Assembly (NCBI GenBank): GCA_015064785.1
Contig: SVRM01000004.1
Location: forward strand, 1-64,000
From: Oscillospiraceae bacterium
GTDB taxonomy: Bacteria > Bacillota > Clostridia > Oscillospirales > CAG-272
Length of the DNA stretch: 64,000 bases
Reading direction: 5' to 3'
How positions within the stretch are numbered: position 1 is the stretch's first letter; each line of letters starts with the position of its first letter. Under the pieces are notes generated by a model that made no database searches, had not been told where the DNA came from, and saw only the letters and a program-made list of their open reading frames with translations. This document shows positions 47,560 through 57,676 of this stretch, one piece after another. Position numbers and translations under genes: made by a program.

Positions 47560-48714
47560 ATGGCAGAAAAACGGAAAAAGATTGACATTCGCAAATACAT
47601 CGGTTTGCTGTTCTTTTTATGCATCGGCGGTGTCTGCGGCTGGTTTATCGGGTATTATCTCGGCGAAACGGCGGCGGACGGGGATCTTTGGCAGACGCTG
47701 TTATCCTTTGCAGTGTTGTTTTGCGGTATGTATGTGATGATTTATGCGCAGATCATCATCCATGAAGCAGGGCATCTGGTATTCGGGCTTTTGACCGGTT
47801 ATCGATTTTCTCTGTTCCGCATTTTCTCGCTGACGTTTCTGCGGGATTCGGACAGCGGCAAAATCAAAGTCCGCCGGATGCAGCTGGCGGGAACCGGCGG
47901 GCAGTGTCTGCTTGTGCCGCCGGAACCTGTGGATGGAAAAATTCCGTTTGCACTGTATCATCTCGGCGGGGTACTGATGAATCTGATCGCGGCGGCGGTG
48001 TTCTTTCCGCTGTATCTTGTTACGTCATCCATACCGCTTCTGTCGCTGTTTTTCCTGATCGGTGTGATCGTTGGTATCGCTTATGCGATGATGAACGGCA
48101 TTCCGATGCGGCTGGGTGCGGTCGACAACGACGGCTACAATCTGTATGCACAGTCAAAATCGCTTGATGCCATGGAAGCAACCCGGATACAGCTGCTCGT
48201 TGCAGAAGCCACGGCACGCGGGATACGTCTGCGCGATATGCCGGCGGCATGGTTTGTCGTTCCCAACGGTGCTTCACTTGAAAACAGCATGATTGCGGTG
48301 ATCGCGGTCCTTGCGTGCAACCGTTTGTTGGATGAAGGAAAATATGCCGAAGCGGAAGAAGCCATCCGTGAACTGTGTGCAAAACAGACCGGAATGGTCG
48401 GGGTTCATCGCTCACTTCTGCACTGCGACCGCATGACCTGTCTGCTTCTGCTCGGGCAAAAGTCCAAAGCCGAAGCACTGCTGACAAAAGAGCTGAAATC
48501 CTTTATGAAGGCGATGAAAACCAACCCGACGATTCTGCGTACACAATATGCGGCAGCCCTTCTGCTCAATGCCGATACGGCAGAAGCGGGTGTGATTCGC
48601 GGACGGTTTGAAGCCTGTGCAAAAACGCATCCATTTCCCTCTGACATTGACAGTGAACGGGAGCTTCTTGCAGCGATTGATGCGGCGGCCGTATCCGAGC
48701 ATTCGGAGGAATAA
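47560..48714 (+). CDS. M50-like (site-2-protease type) zinc metallopeptidase
   Basis: IIIHEAGHLVFGLLTGY (HExxH), multiple TMs, NGIPMRLGAVDNDGYN; SD aggag. Confidence 0.75.
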   Translation: MAEKRKKIDIRKYIGLLFFLCIGGVCGWFIGYYLGETAADGDLWQTLLSFAVLFCGMYVMIYAQIIIHEAGHLVFGLLTGYRFSLFRIFSLTFLRDSDSGKIKVRRMQLAGTGGQCLLVPPEPVDGKIPFALYHLGGVLMNLIAAAVFFPLYLVTSSIPLLSLFFLIGVIVGIAYAMMNGIPMRLGAVDNDGYNLYAQSKSLDAMEATRIQLLVAEATARGIRLRDMPAAWFVVPNGASLENSMIAVIAVLACNRLLDEGKYAEAEEAIRELCAKQTGMVGVHRSLLHCDRMTCLLLLGQKSKAEALLTKELKSFMKAMKTNPTILRTQYAAALLLNADTAEAGVIRGRFEACAKTHPFPSDIDSERELLAAIDAAAVSEHSEE

Positions 48715-48717
48715 ACA

Positions 48718-48766
48718 AAAAGAAACGACATCCGTTTCACACAAGGTGAGCGGATGCCGTTTTGTT
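48718..48766. terminator. Bidirectional terminator between convergent genes
   Basis: aacgacatccg/cggatgccgtt stem with T-runs on both strands. Confidence 0.7.
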
Positions 48767-50430
48767 TACCGCCAGGGGGAATTGCCCCAGTAGTCATTGT
48801 TGGTGTTGATGTATTGCACATGATCTGCCGGCGACCAGTCGGTAATCTGAGCATCATCGACACGCAGATCTATAAGCGCGGGCATATCGGCAACAGCGGC
48901 AATTGTGGTGACAGGATTGCCGTACATGAGCAGGTATTTCAGTCCCGTCAGCCCCGTAATGCCGGACAGATGCGTAATGCGGTTGTTCTCCATGCGGATA
49001 TGTTCCAACTGCGGTTTTTCTGACAGCGGCGTGACATCGGCGATCTGATTGTTGTTCATATCAAGACGGATCAGTGCCGACATGCCGGAGAGTGCGGAGA
49101 TATCGGTGATCGCGTTGTCGGTGAGATTCAGATATTCCATCTGCGTCATGCCCGAAAGGAACGAAATGTCAGACAGTCCAAGACCGGACAAATCGAGTTT
49201 TTTCAGCGAGATCAGCGGGGCAAGCTGTGCAGGATCGGAGAGTTTACAGCCATAGAACATAAAGTATTCCAGTGCTGTCATTGCGGACATGGCGGAGGTG
49301 TCCAGCATCGTTTCGCCGGAGCCGTCAATCCGCAGCGTCTTCAGATGCGATGCGGCGGCAAGCTGTGTCAGATCGATCTGTTCTGTCATCAAAAAGAGGC
49401 TGGACAGATTCGGCAGCGCAGCAGCATCGGCAAGTCCGCGGACGGCAGCAACGGACTCTATGCTGATTTCTTCCAGTGAAGTGATGGCATGAATGCCGGT
49501 GATATCGATGGTGTTAAGTACCCATCCCTGGTTTTCTTCAGACCATATGCCTTCATCCACGACAGAAAACGAGGTCAGGGAAGGAAGGGCACCTGTGCGG
49601 AACAGTGGGCTGAAGTCTGTGATATCGGACATGAGCATGGAAAGTCTTTCCAAATGGCGGAAATTCTGCAAAAGAGACAGATCGACCGAACCCCAGACAG
49701 ACAGGGATTGCAGACCGCGGACAAGAGGCAGGATGCGCATGGTTTCGTCATCCAGTGTCAGCTGTTCGATGAACAGGCTGGCATTGCGGCAGTGAACCGC
49801 AAAGCCGGCAATGGACGCATCAAATGCAATCGAAATCGGTTCGACAATGGCTTCATAGTCTGTGACCAGCTGACCGTCAGCATCATAGCCGATGTCGGAC
49901 GGTACATATGTATCATCCTCAAAGGTGATTGCCACCTGCGGATACATATAGCCGGCACAGTAGATTTCACTCACACGGTCCAGATCCGCCTGATACAGTT
50001 TTCCGTCCGGCTTGCCGAGCGTGTAGAGCAGAACGGTTTCCAGATCCTTGTTTTCCAGTTCGATGATGTCCTCCGGTGTGGGAATCGCATCTGCATAGAA
50101 CATGCGGCGCTCCTCCAGCCGTTCATCGGAGACCTTGGTAAGCGCACGTTCCATGATTGCAAGCGCTTCCTCCGGCATACCGAACTGATATTCAATTTCG
50201 GCGAGACCAAGGTATGCATCTGCATTCCGGTCGTCGATTGCCAGAACACCTTCAAATGCAAACCGGGCGGAAATGTAATCGAACTCCTCCAGATACCGCA
50301 TTCCCAGATCCAGTTCATTCTGAATGCGCTGGATCCGGCTGCCGGTGATCACAGCGAAAATAATTGCGGCAATGATCAGAGCAGCAGCGGCAAGAATCAC
50401 GAGCTTCTTTTTGGATTTTGCGGTACTCAT
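48766..50430 (-). CDS. Membrane-anchored protein with TPR-like N-terminus and leucine-rich repeats
   Basis: TM AAAALIIAAIIFAVI; ADAYLGLAEIEYQFGMPEEALAIME; multiple LRRs e.g. LIRLDMNNNQIADVTPLSEKPQLEHIRMENNRI. Confidence 0.85.
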   Translation of the reverse strand: MSTAKSKKKLVILAAAALIIAAIIFAVITGSRIQRIQNELDLGMRYLEEFDYISARFAFEGVLAIDDRNADAYLGLAEIEYQFGMPEEALAIMERALTKVSDERLEERRMFYADAIPTPEDIIELENKDLETVLLYTLGKPDGKLYQADLDRVSEIYCAGYMYPQVAITFEDDTYVPSDIGYDADGQLVTDYEAIVEPISIAFDASIAGFAVHCRNASLFIEQLTLDDETMRILPLVRGLQSLSVWGSVDLSLLQNFRHLERLSMLMSDITDFSPLFRTGALPSLTSFSVVDEGIWSEENQGWVLNTIDITGIHAITSLEEISIESVAAVRGLADAAALPNLSSLFLMTEQIDLTQLAAASHLKTLRIDGSGETMLDTSAMSAMTALEYFMFYGCKLSDPAQLAPLISLKKLDLSGLGLSDISFLSGMTQMEYLNLTDNAITDISALSGMSALIRLDMNNNQIADVTPLSEKPQLEHIRMENNRITHLSGITGLTGLKYLLMYGNPVTTIAAVADMPALIDLRVDDAQITDWSPADHVQYINTNNDYWGNSPWR

Positions 50431-51290
50431 GAAGAAGCCTCCGTTTCGTCCAGAATGTACTGTACAGATTTGACCATAAACCGCAGCATATCCCCATATA
50501 AATCGAGCGGAAGGGAACGGGACGGTCCGGTTTCATAGGAGAAAACACCCGAAAAGCCGATTTCACAAAGTGCGCGACCGAAGCCTCCCCAATCCGCTGT
50601 ACCGAACCAAGGGAGCTTATGCTCGTCCGATCTGCCGGAGTTGTCGTGTACATGCAGGGTTTGCAGTTTGTCACCGATCATGAGAACCGCATCATACAGC
50701 GATTGTTCCGGGAAGACATTGACATGGCCTGTGTCCAGACAAACGCGGAAATGATCGTCGTCCATTTCACGGACAAAGCGCATGATTGCTTCCACTGAAC
50801 CGAGTGAGAAGTTCGGCATCGGCATGTTTTCAAAGCAGATGATGATATCGTATTCCTTTGCATAAGCCAGAAGCTCACGCATGAATACCACATTGAGGTC
50901 CCATGTCTTCTGTGCGTCTTCTGTGCCGAGCTCATTGATACCAAAGGGCATGATCGGATGCACAATCCAGTTTTTGCAGCCGAGCAGTGCGGTTCCGCGG
51001 ATGGAGGTCTTCATTTTTTCCATGCGCTCTGCCCGATCCTCTTCGGTTCCGTCCTGCGGCGGCCAGCGCCACGGACCGTGTACCTGCCATATGGTAACGC
51101 CGGCCTCGTCCGCCATTGCGCGTTCCTGTGCAAAGAATGCCTCGAATGCATCCCCCTCAAGGGTATATGGTTCCTGTTCTGTGTTGGACATGCTGAAGTC
51201 AACATAGTCATAGCCGTCCGATTTGATGTGGTGATAGCGGTTTTCCTTGGGATAGAGATGATAAGAGCTTTCGGTGATACCGATTTTCAT
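50427..51290 (-). CDS. Sugar phosphate isomerase/epimerase family (xylose isomerase-like TIM barrel)
   Basis: ICFENMPMPNFSLGS, FRVCLDTGHVNVF, LQTLHVHDNSGRSDEH. Confidence 0.85.
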   Translation of the reverse strand: MKIGITESSYHLYPKENRYHHIKSDGYDYVDFSMSNTEQEPYTLEGDAFEAFFAQERAMADEAGVTIWQVHGPWRWPPQDGTEEDRAERMEKMKTSIRGTALLGCKNWIVHPIMPFGINELGTEDAQKTWDLNVVFMRELLAYAKEYDIIICFENMPMPNFSLGSVEAIMRFVREMDDDHFRVCLDTGHVNVFPEQSLYDAVLMIGDKLQTLHVHDNSGRSDEHKLPWFGTADWGGFGRALCEIGFSGVFSYETGPSRSLPLDLYGDMLRFMVKSVQYILDETEASS

Positions 51291-51364
51291 GGAAAAAACC
51301 TTCTTTCTGTCGTTTGAATTACTGTCATTATATCACGGTACCGGATGCTTGTCAATGGGATGGA

Positions 51365-51404
51365 ATAAAAAACCGGACTGCAATACATCTCTGCATTGCA
51401 GTCC
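51365..51404 (-). terminator. Intrinsic terminator of HtrA gene
   Basis: Minus strand ggactgcaat ... attgcagtcc then ggtttttt. Confidence 0.82.
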
Positions 51405-51418
51405 AGGGAAAAACGGTT

Positions 51419-53059
51419 TTATGCGGCATCGGGAAGGGTGGTATCTGCTGCTTCTGTGTCTGATGCTGCGGCATCGGCAAACGTGACGGTCAGCGTCATT
51501 TCTGTGCCTGCGCGGAAGATCACGATTTCTGCTGTATCGCCGACGCGAACATTCTGTGCCCAGGCATCCAGCGCGGCAACATCAAGAATCGGTGTGCCGT
51601 TGACGGTGAGAATCATATCGCCTGTCCGCAGACCGTTTTGTTCGGCGTTGGAAGCGGGATCAATATAGCGGATGATGACACCGATCGGCAGCTTATAAAG
51701 CTGCGCTTCTTTTTCTGTGACGGTTTCGCACCGGACACCGAATGCGGCATATGGGCGTTCGTCAATGAAAATCTCCTCGGTTTCGGGTGTGGATTCCTCT
51801 GTCTCGTCAGGTGTCGGTATGCTGTCGCTTTCCGCGCTTTCGTTATCCGGGGAGAGAACCTCCTCCGCAGCTTCTGTCTGGGGTGCATTTGCCGTGCGGT
51901 GCGCGTCGATTTTCTCGGTCAGTGTTGCATAGACATCGGTGATCGGAATGGCAAATCCCATTCCTTCAAAGCCGTCGCCGGTCAGCTTCATGGTGTTGAT
52001 GGCGATGACCTCTCCGAAGCAGTTGAACAGAGGACCGCCGGAGTTGCCCGGATTGATGACAGCAGTGATCTGAATCATATCCATATGGCCGATGACATTG
52101 TCCTCCAGATCCGTGATTTCAACACGTCGATCCAGCCCGGAGACATAGCCGTAGGTCACAGTACCTGCAAAATTGACCGAACCCGGCGTGCCGATGGCGA
52201 CAACCTGATCGCCGATGGCGGTATCATCCGAGGAGCCGACCGTGACAACTGGCAGGTTTTGTGCGTCGATTTTCAGAAGTGCAAGATCCAGTGTCGGCTC
52301 TGCACTGACAAATTCCGCCTCATAAGTACTGCCGTCGCACAGCAGAACCTGATAGGCATCATAACGGCGGATGACATGATAATTGGTAACGATATAACCG
52401 TCGTCGGTCAGAAAGAAACCGGAGCCGATGGAATGATATTCTGTATTTCTGCACTGGATGGTGACAGTGGATGCGGAACACGCCTCGGCAATTTCACTGA
52501 TGGTCATCGCGGCAAACAGATTCTTACCGTCGGACGGAGCAAATTCGTCACGGAACGTACTCTGCATGATGACCGGTTCCGTTTCGGCCGGGACATTCTC
52601 AGGAGCTGCGGGGGCGGGCTCTGTCTGGGAAAGGGACGGTGCCGGCGCATCTTCTGTTGCTTCATTTTTATTGTCCGGTACTTCGGGAAGCAAATTTTCC
52701 TGAAGCGGCTCAGTTGTCGGTGCATCCGGAGACTGGGGCTGCTGCGGTTCCGGCGTTTCGGAGGTCTGCGGTTCGCTGTCTGCCAGCGGCAGAGACAGGG
52801 CTGCATCCTGGGGTGTCGGAGCGGATGCCGGAAAGCTGTGGATCATTCCGCGCAGGAGAGAAGCGGTGAGGACAACAAGAAGGGATGCGGTACAGAGCAG
52901 AAAGACAAATACGGTGGTCAGACAGAATGCCCGCATTCCGCGTGCCGCGGATTTTTTGCGTTTGCGCTGAAGCGATTTCTGATATTCATCATAGTTCCAG
53001 CGATACTGAAATCCGCCGAAGCTGTTTTCTCTGTCGCGGTCATTTGCCATACTGCTCAC
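51419..53059 (-). CDS. HtrA/DegP-type serine protease with PDZ domain
   Basis: TM near N-term; TNYHVIRR, DLALLKID, NPGNSGGPLFN triad; PDZ NGLRTGDMILTVNGTPI. Confidence 0.92.
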   Translation of the reverse strand: MSSMANDRDRENSFGGFQYRWNYDEYQKSLQRKRKKSAARGMRAFCLTTVFVFLLCTASLLVVLTASLLRGMIHSFPASAPTPQDAALSLPLADSEPQTSETPEPQQPQSPDAPTTEPLQENLLPEVPDNKNEATEDAPAPSLSQTEPAPAAPENVPAETEPVIMQSTFRDEFAPSDGKNLFAAMTISEIAEACSASTVTIQCRNTEYHSIGSGFFLTDDGYIVTNYHVIRRYDAYQVLLCDGSTYEAEFVSAEPTLDLALLKIDAQNLPVVTVGSSDDTAIGDQVVAIGTPGSVNFAGTVTYGYVSGLDRRVEITDLEDNVIGHMDMIQITAVINPGNSGGPLFNCFGEVIAINTMKLTGDGFEGMGFAIPITDVYATLTEKIDAHRTANAPQTEAAEEVLSPDNESAESDSIPTPDETEESTPETEEIFIDERPYAAFGVRCETVTEKEAQLYKLPIGVIIRYIDPASNAEQNGLRTGDMILTVNGTPILDVAALDAWAQNVRVGDTAEIVIFRAGTEMTLTVTFADAAASDTEAADTTLPDAA

Positions 53060-53179
53060 CTTCCTTTCTTGCTGCTTGTGTTATTATTATATCTGAAAAT
53101 TTTTAACAAATCGTAAATCCTGTGTTTTCCTTTTGTGAAGGTTAGGTAAACATTTCGGCGATTTGTTCATGATTGCGAA

Positions 53180-53227
53180 ACAAAAGGCAGACGGATCGCC
53201 GCCGATGTGTCTGCGGGATCCGTCTGC
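53180..53227 (-). terminator. Intrinsic terminator of capA-like gene
   Basis: gcagacggatc/gatccgtctgc stem, minus-strand cttttgttt. Confidence 0.78.
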
Positions 53228-53236
53228 TGCTGATTT

Positions 53237-54580
53237 TTATGACTGATACGATGCGGGAAGGAATTCTTTGGGAATGGCATTGGTCACATAACCGCGAAGC
53301 TTCTCGATTGAGGTCGCACCGTGGGCGTTTGTGCCGTGGGAGGATGCCAGCTCCGACGTGAATTCATCGAGGAAATAAATGGAAAGGTTGGCGCGGTTGA
53401 CATCATAATAGGTCACAGTCGGGATAAGAAGCGGGTTTTCCACATGCGTTCCGTCCTGATTCTTTACGATATCGAAGGACAGCATACCGCCGACCATGAA
53501 GTAGTCGTTATACATGGTGGAAAGGAAATTACCGATGGAATAGGTCAGAAGCATTTTGTGTCCGTCTTTGCCGTCCATCCATTGCATCGGCTGAAGCACG
53601 TGCGGGTGTTCGCCGATGACGACATCCACACCGCAGTCGGCGAGAATCTGTGCATATTTTTTCTGCTCCGCGTTGACGGTGAAGGAGGAGTCCTGTCCCC
53701 AGTGCATATTGACGATGACGATGTCACCGACTTCCTTTGCGGCGGCAACCTGCCGGCGAATGACGTCTTCATTGTAAATCGGTGTGATCAGCTCGGAGGA
53801 GGACGGTAATTTCATGCCGTTGGTCGTGTAAGGATCGTAGGTATAGGCAAGCAGCGCGATTTTGACACCGTTCTTTTCCAGAACCCGGATGCGTTCATAA
53901 TCTTCTGCGTTCCGGTATCCGCCGATCAGTGTGACAGGTTGTTTTTCCCAGTAATCAAGTGTACCTGCAAGACCGGCTTCGTTCATGTCACACATATGGT
54001 TGGTTGCAATACAGACAATGTCAAATCCGGCATCGACCAGCGCGTCACCCGCTTCCTGCGGACCGTTGAAGTTCGGATAGCCGTAGTAGCCGAGGTTTTT
54101 ACCGCCGAGCAGCGTTTCCTGATTGACAAACGCAACGTCTGCTGCGGAAATTTCGTCGCGGACATGGTCGTAGATGTATTGGAAGCTGTATTCCTCGCCG
54201 TCACCTGCATGGTTTTTTGCATCTTCCATGATGGCGGAGTGAATGATATTGTCACCGACGGCAACAAAGGACAGCCGTGTTTCCTTGGTCTGCGGAATGT
54301 CAATCTGCGGCGGCGGTGCGGTTTCATCGGCAGCGGGCGTGTTGGTATCGACCGGCTTTTCGGTGTCAGCCGGTGCCGTTTCCGTGACAGCGGCATAATC
54401 TTCGACATTGGCTGCGGCATCGGGACGGCGGAGAATGCTGTTTTCCTCCAGAAGCTGTCCGGGGGCGGGGGAGGTTATCAATGTGCGTTTGTCGATGGTA
54501 TCGTTTTCATCGGCGCCAAAGCAGGCGGTGAGTGAAATTGTCATGGCGATGAGCAGGACTGCTGTGAGTATACGTTTCAT
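53237..54580 (-). CDS. CapA family lipoprotein (poly-gamma-glutamate synthesis protein-like)
   Basis: Lipobox SLTACFG; FVAVGDNIIHSAI, NQETLLGG, IATNHMCDMNEAGL, MHWGQDSS, GEHPHVLQP. Confidence 0.9.
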   Translation of the reverse strand: MKRILTAVLLIAMTISLTACFGADENDTIDKRTLITSPAPGQLLEENSILRRPDAAANVEDYAAVTETAPADTEKPVDTNTPAADETAPPPQIDIPQTKETRLSFVAVGDNIIHSAIMEDAKNHAGDGEEYSFQYIYDHVRDEISAADVAFVNQETLLGGKNLGYYGYPNFNGPQEAGDALVDAGFDIVCIATNHMCDMNEAGLAGTLDYWEKQPVTLIGGYRNAEDYERIRVLEKNGVKIALLAYTYDPYTTNGMKLPSSSELITPIYNEDVIRRQVAAAKEVGDIVIVNMHWGQDSSFTVNAEQKKYAQILADCGVDVVIGEHPHVLQPMQWMDGKDGHKMLLTYSIGNFLSTMYNDYFMVGGMLSFDIVKNQDGTHVENPLLIPTVTYYDVNRANLSIYFLDEFTSELASSHGTNAHGATSIEKLRGYVTNAIPKEFLPASYQS

Positions 54581-54684
54581 AGGTACTCCTGATGATATGT
54601 TCTTTGTGCGTAAAGGATCGTAAGATATATGGCAACTATTATACCATCAATTTCCGAAAAAATCAAGCAAATCTGCGAAAACTC

Positions 54685-54713
54685 TTGACATTTCAGAAAA
54701 AATCGGGTATGAT
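54685..54713 (+). promoter_or_regulatory. Sigma-A-type promoter
   Basis: TTGACA (54685-54690) - 17 bp - TATGAT (54708-54713). Confidence 0.72.
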
Positions 54714-54748
54714 GGAGAAAACCAACGTAATACAAAGGAGAGATAACC

Positions 54749-56236
54749 ATGTGTGAATTTGTCACTTATGAAGCCTTCGGCGCTGTCGGCGACGGTAAAA
54801 CCGATGACATTGCCGCCATCGTCAAAGCGCACGCTTACGCAAACGAACACGGTCTGCCCATCCGCACCAATCCAGATGCGACTTATTACATCGGCGGTGC
54901 GGCATCGCCTGCTGTCATCCGCACGCATACGAACTGGGGAACCTCGCACTTCATCATTGATGACCGCGAAACCGAAAATTACCGCGTCAATGTCTTCGAG
55001 GTGCCGGCATCCGGTACATGGACCAACGACCTTCCGATTCCGCCGCTGAAAGCAGGACAGGAATTCATTGATCTTGCGGCGTGCGGAATCACTCTGGATG
55101 CGGATATGTATGTCACGGTAAAATCCGACGAGCGAATGCAGTATATCCGTCTCGGTCTCAATGAAGACTCCGGTTCTCCGCAGACCGACAGCTTCATTCT
55201 GACAAAGGACGGCCGCATTCTTTCCGGTATCAACTGGGACTATACACGCATAACGTCTGTTTCTGCGGTGCCGATTGATGAGGACGAGCTGGTCATTGAG
55301 GGAGGGTTCTTCAAGACGATTGCCAATCAGGCGGAATCGAAGTATACCTACTACGGACGCGGTCTGTCCGTCCGCCGTTCCAACACCACCGTGCGGAATG
55401 TGCACCATACCGTCGAAGGTGAGGGCGATCACGGTGCACCGTATTCCGGCTTCTTTGGATTTTCCTCCTGCGCCTATGTGAAAATGCAGGACTGCTATGT
55501 CACCGGTCATAAAATTTACGATACCATCGGTGCACAGGGCAAGCCTGTCTCGATGGGCTCCTATGACATCAACTGCGGTCATGTCCTCGGCATCACGTTT
55601 GAGGGTATCCGGCAGGATGACATTCTGAACCGCCGTTTGTGGGGTGTCTTCGGCTCAAACTTCTGCAAGCAGATCGTTTTTGACAATTGCATCATCTCCC
55701 GCACCGATGCGCACTGCGGTGTCCGTGACTACACGATCAAAAACTCCGTCATCGGCTGGCAGGGAACCAATACCATCGGCTTTGGTGAAATGCTGCTGGA
55801 AAACACGACCTGCTACTGTGACCACATGATTGGCTTCCGTTATGACTACGGCTGTACCTGGCACGGAAATCTGACCATCCGCAACGTCACATGGGTGCCG
55901 CATCCGGGCAGAACCTTTGCACCGACGATGCTGCACGCACGCAACGACGGTCAGCACGATTTCGGTTATCCCGTCTCTCTGCCAACGCATATTCTGATCG
56001 AAAACGTCACAGTTGTCGATACGAATGTTCCGCGGGATTATGCGGGTCTGCAAATCATTGACAATTTCAATCCGAGTATTAACGCAGAGAATGCAGATAC
56101 CTTCGACGAACCGTTCGGTCTTGTCCGTCCCGAAACGCTGACCATCCGCGGTCTGCGCTGTGTCAGCGGCAAGAAACCGATCATATGTCGGAATATGGCG
56201 CTTCTGCCTGATATGAAGATTACAATCGAGGACTGA
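54749..56236 (+). CDS. GH28/pectate-lyase-like right-handed beta-helix protein
   Basis: FGAVGDGKTDDIAAI N-terminal signature; repeated short beta-strand turns; IKNSVIGWQGTNTIGFG. Confidence 0.8.
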   Translation: MCEFVTYEAFGAVGDGKTDDIAAIVKAHAYANEHGLPIRTNPDATYYIGGAASPAVIRTHTNWGTSHFIIDDRETENYRVNVFEVPASGTWTNDLPIPPLKAGQEFIDLAACGITLDADMYVTVKSDERMQYIRLGLNEDSGSPQTDSFILTKDGRILSGINWDYTRITSVSAVPIDEDELVIEGGFFKTIANQAESKYTYYGRGLSVRRSNTTVRNVHHTVEGEGDHGAPYSGFFGFSSCAYVKMQDCYVTGHKIYDTIGAQGKPVSMGSYDINCGHVLGITFEGIRQDDILNRRLWGVFGSNFCKQIVFDNCIISRTDAHCGVRDYTIKNSVIGWQGTNTIGFGEMLLENTTCYCDHMIGFRYDYGCTWHGNLTIRNVTWVPHPGRTFAPTMLHARNDGQHDFGYPVSLPTHILIENVTVVDTNVPRDYAGLQIIDNFNPSINAENADTFDEPFGLVRPETLTIRGLRCVSGKKPIICRNMALLPDMKITIED

Positions 56237-56282
56237 GGTTTTGTGAACAATCGGAAAAATTTCCGAAAAATCGAGGATATCT

Positions 56283-56311
56283 CTTGCAATCCGCTGACAT
56301 TTCATGTATAA
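56283..56311 (+). promoter_or_regulatory. Sigma-A-type promoter for YegP-like gene
   Basis: TTGCAA (56283-56288) - 17 bp - TATAAT (56306-56311). Confidence 0.78.
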
Positions 56312-56352
56312 TAATATCAACAAAATTTTTATATTCAGAAAGGACACATATT

Positions 56353-56730
56353 ATGGGAAAGTTTGTTATCCGCGCAACCAATACCGGCTTTAAGTTTGAT
56401 CTCAAGGCAGGCAACGGCGAGGTCATCGCAACCTCCGAGGTTTACGAGTCTCTGGCAGCCTGCAAGAACGGCGTCGCATCCGTTCAGAAGAACGCGCCTG
56501 TCGCAGGTGTTGAAAACCAGACCGTCGAAGGCTTTGAAGCGGTCAAGCATCCGAAGTTTGAGATTTACAACGACAAGGCAGGCGAATTCCGCTTCCGTCT
56601 GAAGGCAACCAACGGTCAGGTGATCGCAGTTTCCGAGGGCTACAAGGCACTTGCAAGCTGTGAAAACGGTGTTGCATCTGTCAAGAAGAACGCCGCTGAC
56701 GCTGAAATCGTTGACGAAACCGCAAAATAA
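56353..56730 (+). CDS. YegP/DUF1508 family protein with two tandem domains
   Basis: FKFDLKAGNGEVIATSEVYESLAACKNGVASVQKNA and FRFRLKATNGQVIAVSEGYKALASCENGVASVKKNA. Confidence 0.88.
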   Translation: MGKFVIRATNTGFKFDLKAGNGEVIATSEVYESLAACKNGVASVQKNAPVAGVENQTVEGFEAVKHPKFEIYNDKAGEFRFRLKATNGQVIAVSEGYKALASCENGVASVKKNAADAEIVDETAK

Positions 56731-56745
56731 GGAGAAGTAACACCC

Positions 56746-57024
56746 ATGGCATTGGACTTCAAGAACATTCTTGATAACGTTGCAGGTGACGACGGCTTTG
56801 ATGTCAAGGAACTGGCAGAAAAGGCGATTGACACCATCAAAGGCGACGACAATCTGCTCGCATCTTTCAAGGAAAACCCGATCAAGGTCGTTGAAAAGGT
56901 GCTGAAGGTTGATCTGCCCGACGAGATTCTTGAAAAGATCGTCGAGGTCGTCAAGACCAAGATCAACATTGACGATGCAAAGGACGCACTCGGCAAGATC
57001 GCCGGTCTGTTCGGCAAGGATTGA
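56746..57024 (+). CDS. Small helical protein of unknown function
   Basis: 92 aa, MALDFKNILDNVAGDDGFDVKELAEKAIDTIKG..., 15 nt after YegP-like stop, SD aaggagaag. Confidence 0.7.
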   Translation: MALDFKNILDNVAGDDGFDVKELAEKAIDTIKGDDNLLASFKENPIKVVEKVLKVDLPDEILEKIVEVVKTKINIDDAKDALGKIAGLFGKD

Positions 57025-57035
57025 TATGATATCTG

Positions 57036-57064
57036 ACAGGGAGACGGCGGTCTCCCTGTTTTTG
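57036..57064 (+). terminator. Intrinsic terminator
   Basis: Perfect 10-bp stem acagggagac/gtctccctgt, loop ggcg, T-run. Confidence 0.85.
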
Positions 57065-57077
57065 GAGGTAAGTTTCC

Positions 57078-57590
57078 ATGAAACCTTCTTTTTCACTTGC
57101 AGTCAGACTTTGTCTTGGCGGACTTCTTTGGGAAACAGTGCTGTCCGTTGTCGGGATGCCCGGGTGGTTTTCCGGACTTGCAGGGGTGCTGTTTCTGTGG
57201 GGAACCATACACCTGCGGTCATTGCACGACGGGTTTTCTGCGGCATTCTGGCTGTCTCTTGTCCGTTTTCTTCTGATCGGCGCGGGCGCAATTCCGATCC
57301 TGCGTGCGCTGGCTTGGGAATCGGTCTGGTCACTGCTGATACCGCTGTGCAAATGGATTGCACTTGCCTGTTTTGCAGACGGCTTCTGGGCGGTGCGGGT
57401 ATCCAGAGGACTGACGCGGAACCAGTCTGCGGCTGCTGCGGTCTTTTTGCAGATTCTGATTGATCTGTTACCGCGCATCGGCGGCATCGTTCTGCTTTCC
57501 GCTGCTGCGCTCTGTTATCTTGCGGCGCTGTGGTATTACCGTCGGGCGGCGGAGGGGCTTGCATCATGCGACGATCCGCCGACACTGTAG
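57078..57590 (+). CDS. Small multi-TM protein of unknown function
   Basis: 170 aa, several hydrophobic segments; SD ggaggtaa. Confidence 0.55.
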   Translation: MKPSFSLAVRLCLGGLLWETVLSVVGMPGWFSGLAGVLFLWGTIHLRSLHDGFSAAFWLSLVRFLLIGAGAIPILRALAWESVWSLLIPLCKWIALACFADGFWAVRVSRGLTRNQSAAAAVFLQILIDLLPRIGGIVLLSAAALCYLAALWYYRRAAEGLASCDDPPTL

Positions 57591-57676
57591 GAGAGTATGG
57601 CATCATAACCGATTAAAAAACCAATATTTTTTCATTTTTTCTTTTATTTTTGCTTTCACAAAGGAGTCAGACCAAC

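Noticed and set aside
51638-53116. 492-aa plus-strand ORF antisense to HtrA
   Set aside because: Fully overlaps a protease with intact catalytic triad; no motif of its own.
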